A stretch of 64,000 nucleotides of DNA from Undibacterium sp. 5I1 (lineage in GTDB: Bacteria > Pseudomonadota > Gammaproteobacteria > Burkholderiales > Burkholderiaceae_D): contig NZ_JAVIWI010000001.1 in the NCBI RefSeq assembly GCF_034314085.1, forward strand, positions 868,001 to 932,000. Reading direction: 5' to 3'. Below are positions 17,215-25,724 of the stretch, piece by piece; position 1 is the first letter of the stretch, and every line of letters starts with the position of its first letter. The position numbers were made by a program, and so were the translations under genes. The notes beneath the pieces were generated by a model that searched no databases, was not told the origin of the DNA, and saw only the letters and a list, made by a program, of their open reading frames with translations.

Positions 17215-18466
17215 AGGTAAACAAGGCCAAACCCGCATCGGCACGTGGCATTAAGGGGAAGACCGTAGCGAGTTGTTTGTCGCTGAGTTGCAGATGGCGT
17301 TCTGCAACTTGCGACAAGACGCTACGAAAGTCCGTTGTAATTGCCAGATCGCGGCCTTCGTACAAACTGTTTTCATCCAAGCCGCTCCAGCGTCCGTGGA
17401 CTTTGCCTCCAGCGACTTTGCCGCCTAATACCCACATCACATTGCCATGCCCGTGATCTGTACCGCCGGTGCCATTTTCATGCGCGGTGCGGCCAAATTC
17501 TGACATCACGACGATCGTAGTGTCGTCAAATAAAGGTCCAAGTTGTTTGGATAGTGTGGCTAATCCTTTTCCTAAAGGACTTAGCAAGTTTGCCAGTTTG
17601 CCTTTATCGGACCCCTGATTGACGTGCGTATCCCAGCCACCTAAGGCAAAAAATGCCATCTGAATTTTTGGATCATTCTTCATTAATGTAGCGAGGCGCG
17701 AGGCGTCACGGGGGAATCCATTCGGTAGCGGGGCGCCATTGCTGGCTGCCATTTCTACTTTATCCATGTGATCCATTTTTTCCATCGATGCCGTCATGAT
17801 GTCTTTATGCGCAGATTTGGCGTCCTGATATTGCTGCGAATAGGCCGCTTTGCCTTGGTACATTTTGTCAAACGCGTTGCCAATAGCCGGATTATCCAGC
17901 AAGGTCGCTTTGCTGCCTGCGGCACCGTTGGCGATATTGGTGACTACGGCATTGCCGCTTAAAATCCGCGGCATTACCGGACCAATGGCGAGCGAGCGGG
18001 TAGGGTATTTGTCACCAGGCAAAGTAGACAAGAGGCGATTCATCCAGCCATCTTGCGTGCTTTTTCTGCCAGGTGTGCCCGTCTCTAAATAGTCTTGCGC
18101 ATCAAAGTGCGAACGCGTCGTGTCCGGTGATCCGCTGGAATGGACGAAGGCGAGTTTTTTCTCATTCCATAAATCCGTCAAATCTGCCAAGGCGGGATTC
18201 AGTCCAAAATAACCGTCCAGATTGATCGCGCCAAATTCTGTTCCCGGTTTAGCCAATCCTATACTTGGGCGTAAGCGGCGGTAGTTGGCGTCGCCCACTG
18301 GCGCCACCACGTTTAAACCATCCACTGCACCGCGCAACATAATCACAATCAGCTTTTTCTGGGCGACATCACCGTCCGACGATTGCAGCGCAAAAGCGCT
18401 ACGTGACAGCGGCAACATAATGCCTGACGATAGCGCCAGTGTTTTTAAAACGTGTCGACGTAACAT
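17210..18466 (-). CDS. DUF1501 family exported protein
   Basis: A 418-residue DUF1501 protein with a twin-arginine-like signal (LRRHVLKTLALSSG). The alkaline-phosphatase/sulfatase-like fold shows in VIMLRGAVDGLNVV near residue 40, HSSGSPDTTRSHFDAQDYLE near 115, GGWDTHVNQG near 275 and VVMSEFGRTAHENG then GTDHGHGN near 330-350. These His/Asp clusters probably bind metal. DUF1501 genes are typically paired with DUF1800, as here, where the DUF1800 gene lies upstream on the same strand. The activity is unknown. The ~296-bp gap between the two contains repeat copy B, which is long for an operon. Confidence 0.88.
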   Translation of the reverse strand: MLRRHVLKTLALSSGIMLPLSRSAFALQSSDGDVAQKKLIVIMLRGAVDGLNVVAPVGDANYRRLRPSIGLAKPGTEFGAINLDGYFGLNPALADLTDLWNEKKLAFVHSSGSPDTTRSHFDAQDYLETGTPGRKSTQDGWMNRLLSTLPGDKYPTRSLAIGPVMPRILSGNAVVTNIANGAAGSKATLLDNPAIGNAFDKMYQGKAAYSQQYQDAKSAHKDIMTASMEKMDHMDKVEMAASNGAPLPNGFPRDASRLATLMKNDPKIQMAFFALGGWDTHVNQGSDKGKLANLLSPLGKGLATLSKQLGPLFDDTTIVVMSEFGRTAHENGTGGTDHGHGNVMWVLGGKVAGGKVHGRWSGLDENSLYEGRDLAITTDFRSVLSQVAERHLQLSDKQLATVFPLMPRADAGLALFTS

Positions 18467-18577
18467 GGAATTTCCTTCAGGTTTTTCGCAAACGGGTCAG
18501 TGGTGCTTCGGTACAGATTCAGTACGGATTAAATGGGTAGGGAGATATGTTGATAGATGAATACACGTCTATATAAG

Positions 18578-18662
18578 CATATACTCCCCATTATTTTTAC
18601 ATAAATTGCCGTATTGTCTATAGATTGCATGGACGATTAAAATATACATGCTGGGAGTATGT
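18578..18662 (+). repeat. ~85-bp hairpin repeat, copy B
   Basis: The left arm is CATATACTCCCCATTATTTT and the right arm is GGACGATTAAAATATACATG, closing with GGGAGTATG, so the outer ten bases are inverted repeats of each other. It is located between the DUF1800 and DUF1501 genes and oriented like copy A. Confidence 0.75.
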
Positions 18663-18762
18663 TTAATCATCCAGACAATCACTACAAAAATTATCGGTTG
18701 TCATGCCAGCGCAGGCAAAAATCTAGTATTTTCAATTAGCTTATCCAAACAGATGATCTAAA

Positions 18763-20454
18763 TTAATGATGCATAAAATCAGGACTACCCAACACCAACG
18801 CACCGCGTAATTGCTCTTTATTGCCATTAATTAGCTCACGCGTCGGTGCCGAGATTGAACTGCCTAAGGTCGCCAATAAAGCGTTTGCGTCCAAGGCTGG
18901 CAGGTCGGGGCGATTTTTCTGATTGCCGTCGGCTTGTTTCTCTAATTGCTTTTTGCCCATCGTCTGGCTAGTCTCATCCAGCTTTTTATCCAGCGGCAAA
19001 CGCCCGGATGCTAAGGCTGTCGCAAAATTAATTCTGCGGGTGATGGCATCGGGATTGAGCCAGGCTGCCTCGGTATTTTTATAGCCATCGGGTGTGACGC
19101 TGCCATATAAAGGCATCCCCAATTGCGATAAAACACCTAACAAAGGACGGATATTATTGATCGGCAATGCGCTGGCACGGGCGGAGGATAAGACAAACTG
19201 GTACGGTGTTTTAAACTTATTGCCGATGGCAGTTTTATCGAAAAATTCTGGGCTATAAAATAACACTTCCAGCACCGGGCGAATTTCTCCTCTGGTATCT
19301 AAATAGCGTTGTGCCATTCTGTTGACTAAGGCCTCTGGCGGATTGTCGCTGACAAAATATTGTGCCAGTTCAAACGCGATGTGATGCGCGGTGTTCGGGT
19401 GCATTGCCAGAATGTCGAGTGCAAATTCGCCTTCTTGCTGACCACGCGGATTGATGTCTTTCCCCATCCATACTTTGTGGCCGTTGTCATGTGCATCGGC
19501 ATTAAAGGTGAACTGGACGCCGTTGCGGACTAAATCACGTTGGTTAAAAGTCCATCCAGTGAGCATGCGCGCCAACTCCGTTACATCTTTTTGGCTATAC
19601 CCACCGTCCACGCCCAAAGTATGAAGCTCCATTAACTCGCGGGCATAGTTTTCATTCAAACCTGTGGGTTTATTTTTAGTCGGACTAAGCTGGCCGAATT
19701 TGCCACCTCGGCCACGGCGAGGCTGGTAGTCAGCCGAGGTTGACATCCAGTTGTCTAAATAAAATAACATCGCCGGATGCTTAGCAGTTGCACCTAATAA
19801 AGTGCGGAAATTACCAAATACGTTGGGGCGAATTGCATCGCGCTCATAGCTGAGGATGAGTGCGCGATCTAAACCCTTGCCAGCGAAAATATTGAAGTGA
19901 TTAAACCAGAAATCGACCATCACTTCTTCTAATTGCCGCGGGCTTTCTATAGCGCGTGCCAATCGGGATTCTGCAGTATTTTCTGCCATCCGGACCAAGA
20001 TCTCACGGCCTTTTTGCTTGTCGTCTTTATTGTCCGCATTCTCCTTACCGTCTTTGTCACTCTTAGCTTCCTTCACTTCTTTACGTGCCATCAAATAGTC
20101 GCCCAGCATTTGACCGGTAGTGCTTTCTTCGGTGCTTAAGGAGTCTAGTCGTCTGACCAATGTGTCAGGCAGGGGAATCGTTTCTGGATGAAGCTGGGTT
20201 TGAATGTAATTTTTTACCCCCGTTTGCAGGACTTTATTGATGTCGCCTGGTTTGGGTCCGTAGCCTAGACGGTTAAGCACATGCAGTGCGGCGTCCTCGG
20301 TATTGGGGATGACGCCGACGTCGCTCTTGGTGGACTGCATATCGGTTGTCACTGAGCTAGCTGTAGCAACAGCGGCAGGAATACTGAAGGCCAGGCTTAA
20401 ACTGGTCGTTAGCAACTGTCGTACTAATTTAGTTGACCAGCTCGCAAAGTACAT
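18763..20454 (-). CDS. DUF1800 family exported protein
   Basis: A 563-residue DUF1800 protein with an N-terminal signal peptide (about 1-33). Family landmarks are ALHVLNRLGYGPKPGD near 60, VDFWFNHFNIFAGKG near 190, YLDNWMS near 235, GLNENYARELMELHTLGVDG near 270 and the MLTGWTFN stretch. A Lys/Asp/Glu-rich insertion (about 128-150, DKDGKENADNKDDKQKG) looks disordered. DUF1800/DUF1501 pairs are widespread exported two-protein systems with no settled function; co-transcription with the downstream DUF1501 gene is likely despite the long gap. No catalytic claim is made. Confidence 0.88.
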   Translation of the reverse strand: MYFASWSTKLVRQLLTTSLSLAFSIPAAVATASSVTTDMQSTKSDVGVIPNTEDAALHVLNRLGYGPKPGDINKVLQTGVKNYIQTQLHPETIPLPDTLVRRLDSLSTEESTTGQMLGDYLMARKEVKEAKSDKDGKENADNKDDKQKGREILVRMAENTAESRLARAIESPRQLEEVMVDFWFNHFNIFAGKGLDRALILSYERDAIRPNVFGNFRTLLGATAKHPAMLFYLDNWMSTSADYQPRRGRGGKFGQLSPTKNKPTGLNENYARELMELHTLGVDGGYSQKDVTELARMLTGWTFNQRDLVRNGVQFTFNADAHDNGHKVWMGKDINPRGQQEGEFALDILAMHPNTAHHIAFELAQYFVSDNPPEALVNRMAQRYLDTRGEIRPVLEVLFYSPEFFDKTAIGNKFKTPYQFVLSSARASALPINNIRPLLGVLSQLGMPLYGSVTPDGYKNTEAAWLNPDAITRRINFATALASGRLPLDKKLDETSQTMGKKQLEKQADGNQKNRPDLPALDANALLATLGSSISAPTRELINGNKEQLRGALVLGSPDFMHH

Positions 20455-20810
20455 AGAAGACTCCAGATAAAAGGGTGAGGACGAATAATTATTATAGTTA
20501 CTTGATTAGCTAAGGCAATTTGCTTTTTTTCAGACCGGTGTTAGCTGATGTATTGGCTGATGCATTACCTGATCATTGCTACATAGTTGCATCATGGAAG
20601 TTGACGCAAAAAAATGCCAATAAAAAGTCGTAAAAGAGTGTTACGAGTGTAAGAGCGGATATGCTCAAGCCGACGTCATAAAACTAGCATCTTTAAAACT
20701 ATCCACATGACAGCTGATTGAATGCTGATAAAAATATTGATTAATTGCCTATACTAGATGCTGGATGCCAGAGGCAAGCAGATCAAGAACAGATAAAAAA
20801 GGACAAGACC
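20455..20810. other. Intergenic region between DUF1800 and fumC
   Basis: 356 bp between divergent genes. It contains short direct repeats (GCTGATGTATT/GCTGATGCATT) but no ORF, terminator or recognised operator. It presumably holds both promoters; I could not pick convincing -35/-10 pairs. Confidence 0.5.
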
Positions 20811-22196
20811 ATGAACGAAGAAATAAGAATAGAACACGATTCATACGGCGATATTGAGGTTCCTGCAGATGCGTTGTGGGGCGCACAGACACAGCGCTCG
20901 CTGCATCACTTTGCGATTTCTACTGAGCGTATGCCGACTGCCTTACTAATGGCTTTGGCGCGTGTTAAGCGTAGCTGCGCGGTGGTCAATGATGATCTGG
21001 GTTTGCTAGATGCCAGCTTGGCGTCGGCGATTATCCGGGCTGCGGACGAGGTGCTGGCAGGTATGCATCCTGATGCTTTTCCCTTATCGATATGGCAGAC
21101 CGGATCGGGTACCCAAACCAATATGAATATGAATGAAGTGCTGGCCAACCGTGCTTCTGAGATATTAGGCGGCAGCCGTGGTACTGCGCGCCTGGTTCAC
21201 CCTAACGACCATGTCAACCTGGGACAATCATCGAATGATATTTTTCCGACAGCCATGCATGTGGCAGCGAGCCTGAGCATTGTTCATGATTTACTACCTG
21301 TGCTGGGTAATTTGCGTACCACTTTACATAACAAGGCAGTGGCATTTGTAGATATCGTCAAAATCGGTCGCACCCATTTGCAAGACGCAACGCCACTCAC
21401 TTTAGGACAAGAAATGTCGGGCTGGGTGGCGCAGTTAGATTACGCCGATCAAGTGATTACCAACAGTTTAAGTTCGCTGGTTGATCTAGCGGTTGGCGGT
21501 ACCGCGGTGGGCACGGGTTTGAATACCCATCCAGAATTTGGCGATCGCGTTGCGACAGAATTGGGGGCCGAAACAGGGCAGGGATTCCGTTGTGCCGGCA
21601 ATCGCTTTGCCGCGCTCGCATCCCATGATGCTTTGGTCAGCGCGCATGGCGCACTCAAAACTCTGGCGGTTGCTTTGATGAAAATCGCCAACGACATCCG
21701 CTGGTTAGCATCTGGCCCGCGTTGTGGTTTGGGCGAACTACATATCCCGGAAAATGAGCCAGGTAGTTCTATCATGCCAGGCAAAGTTAATCCAACCCAA
21801 TGCGAAGCCGTGACGATGGTCTGTTGTCAGGTGATGGGCAATGATGTCGCCTTAAGCATCGGTGGCGCATCGGGTAATTTTGAGTTGAATGTATTTAAAC
21901 CCATGATCGCGCACAACTTTTTACAAAGCGTACGCTTGCTGACCGATGCCATGATGAGTCTTGATCTGCATTGTGCACGTGGCATGGAGCCAGACCGCAC
22001 ACGCATCGCCGAACTACTAGGCAACTCCTTGATGCTGGTCACCGCACTAAATCCCCACATAGGCTACGACCGTTCAGCAGAAATCGCCAAGTACGCACAT
22101 GCCAACGGTAGCTCTTTGCGGGAGGCGGCATTGGCATTGGCTTATGTGACGCCAGAACAATTTGACGAGTGGGTACGACCGGAAAATATGGTGTGA
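20811..22196 (+). CDS. fumC: Class II fumarate hydratase
   Basis: The class II, iron-independent fumarase interconverts fumarate and (S)-malate in the TCA cycle. The 461-residue length is normal. The N-terminal [14 protein letters not shown], the [14 protein letters not shown] substrate loop, [14 protein letters not shown] and the signature [13 protein letters not shown] (near residue 317, with the catalytic Ser) are all intact. ATG 20811 is preceded by AAGGAC; the in-frame extension back to 20745 reads non-conserved residues and is discarded. The gene stands alone. FumC-type enzymes are often induced when the iron-sulphur fumarase is compromised, but no regulatory site was found here. Confidence 0.95.
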   Translation: MNEEIRIEHDSYGDIEVPADALWGAQTQRSLHHFAISTERMPTALLMALARVKRSCAVVNDDLGLLDASLASAIIRAADEVLAGMHPDAFPLSIWQTGSGTQTNMNMNEVLANRASEILGGSRGTARLVHPNDHVNLGQSSNDIFPTAMHVAASLSIVHDLLPVLGNLRTTLHNKAVAFVDIVKIGRTHLQDATPLTLGQEMSGWVAQLDYADQVITNSLSSLVDLAVGGTAVGTGLNTHPEFGDRVATELGAETGQGFRCAGNRFAALASHDALVSAHGALKTLAVALMKIANDIRWLASGPRCGLGELHIPENEPGSSIMPGKVNPTQCEAVTMVCCQVMGNDVALSIGGASGNFELNVFKPMIAHNFLQSVRLLTDAMMSLDLHCARGMEPDRTRIAELLGNSLMLVTALNPHIGYDRSAEIAKYAHANGSSLREAALALAYVTPEQFDEWVRPENMV

Positions 22197-22210
22197 AATT
22201 ATTTTACTTC

Positions 22211-22228
22211 ACAGCTAACTGTTTTTTA
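22211..22228 (+). terminator. Weak terminator after fumC
   Basis: A 4-bp stem ACAG/CTGT with loop CTAA is followed by TTTTTAA, 14 bp past the fumC stop. The stem is short, so this is only a candidate. Confidence 0.3.
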
Positions 22229-22358
22229 AAAAGACACATAAAAAAGACATATAAATAAAGCGATTCCATAAGTTAGACACCGAACAGACACAACCGATAC
22301 CAACGGCGCATTGTCGCCTCTATTGCAGAACAATTTGTAAGAACAATAGGGGACGATG

Positions 22359-23396
22359 ATGAAAGCATTTGTATACCGTGGTTCAGGACTGAAGGCGCTT
22401 GAAGAGCGGCCCAGACCGGTCATACAAGTGCCCGGTGATGCCATCGTCAGGATGCTAAAGACGACTATCTGCGGCACTGATTTGCATATTCTCAAAGGCG
22501 ATGTAGCAAGCTGTGCACCAGGGCGCATTCTCGGGCACGAGGGGGTAGGCATAATCGATAGTATCGGCGCAGGTGTCACCGCTTTTCGGGTTGGTGATCA
22601 TGTCTTGATTTCGTGTATCTCGTCTTGTGGTAAATGTGAATACTGCCGTCGTGGTATGTATTCGCATTGCACAACAGGCGGCTGGATTTTAGGGAATAAG
22701 ATCGATGGAACACAGGCAGAATATGTGCGTATTCCGCATGCAGATACCAGCCTCTACCCAATACCGGCTGGCGCAGATGAAGAAGCTTTAGTGATGCTTA
22801 GCGATATTTTGCCAACCGGGTTTGAATGCGGTGTCCTTAACGGCAAAGTCGCTCCCGGATCAGCCGTCGCGATTGTCGGCTCTGGCCCCATCGGGCTAGC
22901 TGCTTTGCTGACAGCGCAATTTTATTCACCCGCAAAAATCATCATGATTGATCTGGATGATCATCGTCTGGAAGTGGCAAAACGGTTTGGCGCCACCGAT
23001 ACGATTAATAGCAAGAATGGTAAAGCGGTCGAATCCTTGATGGCGATAACCGATCAGCGCGGGGTGGATACCGCAATCGAAGCTGTCGGTATTCCTGCCA
23101 CATTTGAACTATGCGAAAAAATCATCGCAGCAGGTGGCACTATCGCCAATGTGGGCGTGCATGGCACTAAGGTGGATTTATTTCTGGAAAATCTCTGGGA
23201 TCGGAACATCACCATCACCACGCGACTGGTTGATACGGTTAGCACGCCAATGTTGATGAACGTAGTGCAGTCAAAAAAGATCGACCCCAAATTATTGATT
23301 ACCCATCAGTTCAAACTCAACGACATCATCAAAGCCTATGATACTTTTCAGCATGCGGCAGAGACTCAGGCGTTGAAGGTGATTATTACCATGTAG
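22359..23396 (+). CDS. Zinc-dependent alcohol dehydrogenase (MDR family)
   Basis: A 345-residue medium-chain dehydrogenase. Catalytic zinc ligands are Cys38 (in TICGTDLH) and the GHEGVG histidine-glutamate pair. The structural zinc lobe CGKCEYCRRGMYSHC (near 95-109) has all four cysteines. The Rossmann loop GSGPIGLAA is near 174, followed by an acidic residue in IDLDDHR, which predicts NAD over NADP. It resembles the isopropanol/secondary alcohol dehydrogenase branch; the substrate is not determined. Tandem ATGs at 22356 and 22359 follow AGGGGA. A clear terminator separates it from the convergent regulator gene. Such genes often belong to low-oxygen or stress regulons in Burkholderiales (general knowledge), but I saw no operator in its 160-bp leader. 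Confidence 0.88.
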   Translation: MKAFVYRGSGLKALEERPRPVIQVPGDAIVRMLKTTICGTDLHILKGDVASCAPGRILGHEGVGIIDSIGAGVTAFRVGDHVLISCISSCGKCEYCRRGMYSHCTTGGWILGNKIDGTQAEYVRIPHADTSLYPIPAGADEEALVMLSDILPTGFECGVLNGKVAPGSAVAIVGSGPIGLAALLTAQFYSPAKIIMIDLDDHRLEVAKRFGATDTINSKNGKAVESLMAITDQRGVDTAIEAVGIPATFELCEKIIAAGGTIANVGVHGTKVDLFLENLWDRNITITTRLVDTVSTPMLMNVVQSKKIDPKLLITHQFKLNDIIKAYDTFQHAAETQALKVIITM

Positions 23397-23416
23397 TTGC
23401 TGGACTAGATTGATCT

Positions 23417-23440
23417 GCCTGCAGATTTGCAGGCGGTTTT
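23417..23440 (+). terminator. Intrinsic terminator after alcohol dehydrogenase
   Basis: The stem GCCTGC/GCAGGC with loop AGATTT is followed by GGTTTTAG. It lies between the dehydrogenase stop and the end of the convergent Crp/Fnr gene. Confidence 0.7.
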
Positions 23441-24248
23441 AGTTATCGTTTTGCCGATTATTAGTATCGACTTTATCGGATCGTTTGGGATTAGTTCTTC
23501 TATCGGAGGCGCCTAATATATGTTTTGGATCGCCTTTAGGTATATCGGTGATTAAGCGATCAAATTCTGCTTTAACGACGGCATAACATTCGCAAACAGT
23601 TTTTTCTAATCGAGGGCGATCAATAACTTCGATGTTGCCACGAGCGTATTTGATTAATCCCATTTTTTGTAGTTTACCTGCGGCCTCGGTCACGCCTTCG
23701 CGCCTCACACCCAGCATATTAGCGATCAGTTCTTGCGTCATTTTTAAATTATCTGACGGTAAGCGATCCAGACTTAATAATAACCAGCGGCATAATTGCT
23801 GTTCAATAGAATGATGTCGGTTGCATACCGCTGTTTGTGTCATTTGTGTGATCAATGCTTGGGTATAGCGTAACAACAAGCGCAACACTGGCCCTGCACG
23901 GTTGAATTCTTCTTTCAAATGCTCCGCTTTAAGCCGATAGCCAAAGCCTTCACTTTGAACTATGGCGCGGCTTGGCGTTGTTTCTCCACCCATAAATAAG
24001 GAGATGCCGAGTATGCCCTCATTGCCGACAATAGCAATCTCAGCTGACGCTCCATTTTCTAAAACATACAGCAAGGACACGATAGACGTCGTTGGAAAGT
24101 AGACGTGTTTTAACTGTCCACCAGCTTCGTACAATATTTGGCCGAGCGGCATTTTTATCAGTTCTAAATGACGAAACAGACGGTCAAATTCAGCAGCAGG
24201 AAGAGACGCAAGTAAATGATTTTGCGTCGGGCTATGAGATGTCGTCAT
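23439..24248 (-). CDS. Crp/Fnr-family transcriptional regulator 1
   Basis: A 269-residue regulator with an N-terminal cyclic-nucleotide-binding-like beta-roll (about 15-125: YFPTTSIVSLLYVLENG, AIVGNEGILGIS). A dimer helix follows, then a C-terminal winged helix-turn-helix with MLGVRREGVTEAAGKLQ (near 190-206) as recognition helix. The cAMP-contact residues of CRP (the GEL...R..S motif) are not evident and the four Fnr cysteines are absent, so the signal is unknown. A Lys/Asp/Asn-rich tail (about 240-269) is extra compared with its neighbour at 24491. The two share most of their sequence (RHHSIEQQLCRWLLLS, PVLRLLLRYTQALI) and look like a tandem duplication. A degenerate copy of the 16-bp palindrome lies 97 bp upstream. 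Confidence 0.9.
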   Translation of the reverse strand: MTTSHSPTQNHLLASLPAAEFDRLFRHLELIKMPLGQILYEAGGQLKHVYFPTTSIVSLLYVLENGASAEIAIVGNEGILGISLFMGGETTPSRAIVQSEGFGYRLKAEHLKEEFNRAGPVLRLLLRYTQALITQMTQTAVCNRHHSIEQQLCRWLLLSLDRLPSDNLKMTQELIANMLGVRREGVTEAAGKLQKMGLIKYARGNIEVIDRPRLEKTVCECYAVVKAEFDRLITDIPKGDPKHILGASDRRTNPKRSDKVDTNNRQNDN

Positions 24249-24344
24249 TGGATAGTTGAAAGTAGAAATCCCATTGTAGGGATGACATAGATTATTTAGA
24301 CTAAAGTATCTGTGTGCAGAATATCAAAAAACACCGCGCGTGTA

Positions 24345-24360
24345 TGTGCGTTATGCCACA
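24345..24360. promoter_or_regulatory. Degenerate Crp/Fnr-type palindrome upstream of regulator 1
   Basis: TGTGCGTTATGCCACA matches TGTNCG-N4-CGNACA at eight of ten fixed positions (CG replaced by GC in the right half). It lies 97 bp upstream of the regulator 1 start codon. Accepted only because better copies precede its paralogs. Confidence 0.4.
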
Positions 24361-24490
24361 TAATTTATGTTGGTTTGCTGGCCGCGAAAAGCGAAGAGAG
24401 AAAATCGGCTTCAGTCCTGTACAAGCCGACCAAGCCGACTAAGCCGACGCTGTAGCTTGATGATTAAGGATGGTATTGCGATGAAAAGTG

Positions 24491-25237
24491 CTATGACGAT
24501 CTGGTCACTGGCTCAATATCTAAATGCGGGATGTCATTAAGCAGGCGGTCAAACTCATGTTTAATTACTGAATAGCATTCGCATACAGCGTCTTCCAGAC
24601 CGGATCTGTCGATTATTTCAATTGCACCGCGACTGTATTGGATGAGTCCGGCACGTTGTAAATTGCCTGCTGCTTCAGTGACTCGCTCACGACGTACGCC
24701 CAGCATATTGGCGATCATTTGCTGAGTCATGATCAAAGAGTCGGAGGACAAGCGATCAACACTGAGCAGTAACCACCGGCATAATTGTTGTTCAATAGAA
24801 TGATGCCGGTTACATACCGCGGTCTGTGTCATTTGTATGATCAATGCTTGCGTATAGCGTAGCAGCAACCGCAACACCGGGCCGGCACGATCAAATTCTT
24901 CTTTAAGTAAATTCCCACGCAGGCGATAAGCGTAACCTGCACTTTGTACCAGGGCACGGTCGGGGGTAGTGTCGCCACCCATAAAAATAGATATGCCAAC
25001 GATCCCTTCGTTACCGACAACAGCGATCTCCGCAGACTCGCCGCTCTCTAAAACATATAGCAGCGAGACAATACAGGTAATCGGGAAATACACATATTGC
25101 AAACGCATACCAGATTCATACAGAGCCTCTCCTTGATGCAGCGATACCAGTTCCAGCTGATCAGACAGGCGATCAAACTCAGCAGCAGGTAAGGCTGCTA
25201 GAAGATGGTTTTGCATCGGACTTTGAGAAATAAGCAT
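24491..25237 (-). CDS. Crp/Fnr-family transcriptional regulator 2
   Basis: A 248-residue paralog of the adjacent regulator 1, with the same beta-roll (YFPITCIVSLLYVLESG, AVVGNEGIVGIS) and winged helix-turn-helix (MLGVRRERVTEAAGNLQ). It lacks Fnr-type cysteines and a classical cAMP pocket. A 242-bp gap separates it from regulator 1 on the same strand, and each has its own palindrome, so they are probably transcribed separately. A perfect 16-bp palindrome 220 bp upstream and a degenerate one 123 bp upstream suggest auto- or cross-regulation. The ligand is unknown. Confidence 0.9.
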   Translation of the reverse strand: MLISQSPMQNHLLAALPAAEFDRLSDQLELVSLHQGEALYESGMRLQYVYFPITCIVSLLYVLESGESAEIAVVGNEGIVGISIFMGGDTTPDRALVQSAGYAYRLRGNLLKEEFDRAGPVLRLLLRYTQALIIQMTQTAVCNRHHSIEQQLCRWLLLSVDRLSSDSLIMTQQMIANMLGVRRERVTEAAGNLQRAGLIQYSRGAIEIIDRSGLEDAVCECYSVIKHEFDRLLNDIPHLDIEPVTRSS

Positions 25238-25359
25238 TAATGATTTGTGGAGCTTTGCTTCAAATTTGGTTTAAAAGTGTGAGATGAGACCGAAGGAAGG
25301 TGCAGAGAAATTCAGATTGAATTCCTCTTTTTAGCCTACCACGAAGTGTAAAAAATCTA

Positions 25360-25375
25360 TGCGCGATAGAGCACA
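25360..25375. promoter_or_regulatory. Degenerate palindrome upstream of regulator 2
   Basis: TGCGCGATAGAGCACA matches the 16-bp consensus at eight of ten fixed positions. It lies 123 bp before the regulator 2 start codon, in the same gap as a perfect copy. Confidence 0.4.
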
Positions 25376-25456
25376 CATGCAGCCATGAATTGAATAAATA
25401 AAATCGCTGTCGCGATTGAGACAAATACTTGATTTTATAAACGTTTTTTCTCACTA

Positions 25457-25472
25457 TGTGCGTCGACGCACA
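25457..25472. promoter_or_regulatory. Perfect 16-bp palindrome between regulator 2 and GGDEF-EAL gene
   Basis: TGTGCGTCGACGCACA is fully self-complementary and fits TGTNCG-N4-CGNACA exactly. It lies 220 bp upstream of regulator 2 (-) and about 250 bp upstream of the GGDEF-EAL gene (+), in a 487-bp gap without other recognisable features, so it could act on either. Confidence 0.65.
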
Positions 25473-25724
25473 GACGATAGATTGTTCAATAAGTAGCTTT
25501 ATCAGACGATTGAAAAACAATTCTAGGAATCTATATGTGGTCTCTATTTCTGATCCAAAAAAATCAAAAGACTAAATCCATGGGGTTGTTTGTCAAGGGA
25601 TCGCAGGAATTTTTTTACAACATCTTTGATCTGATTATCCAAATTACCTCTGCCAGCAAACAGCTTTGTAGCGGTGCTGGCTGGCTATCGCTTACCCGCA
25701 CTTATACTGCCGGGAGCAAATCGT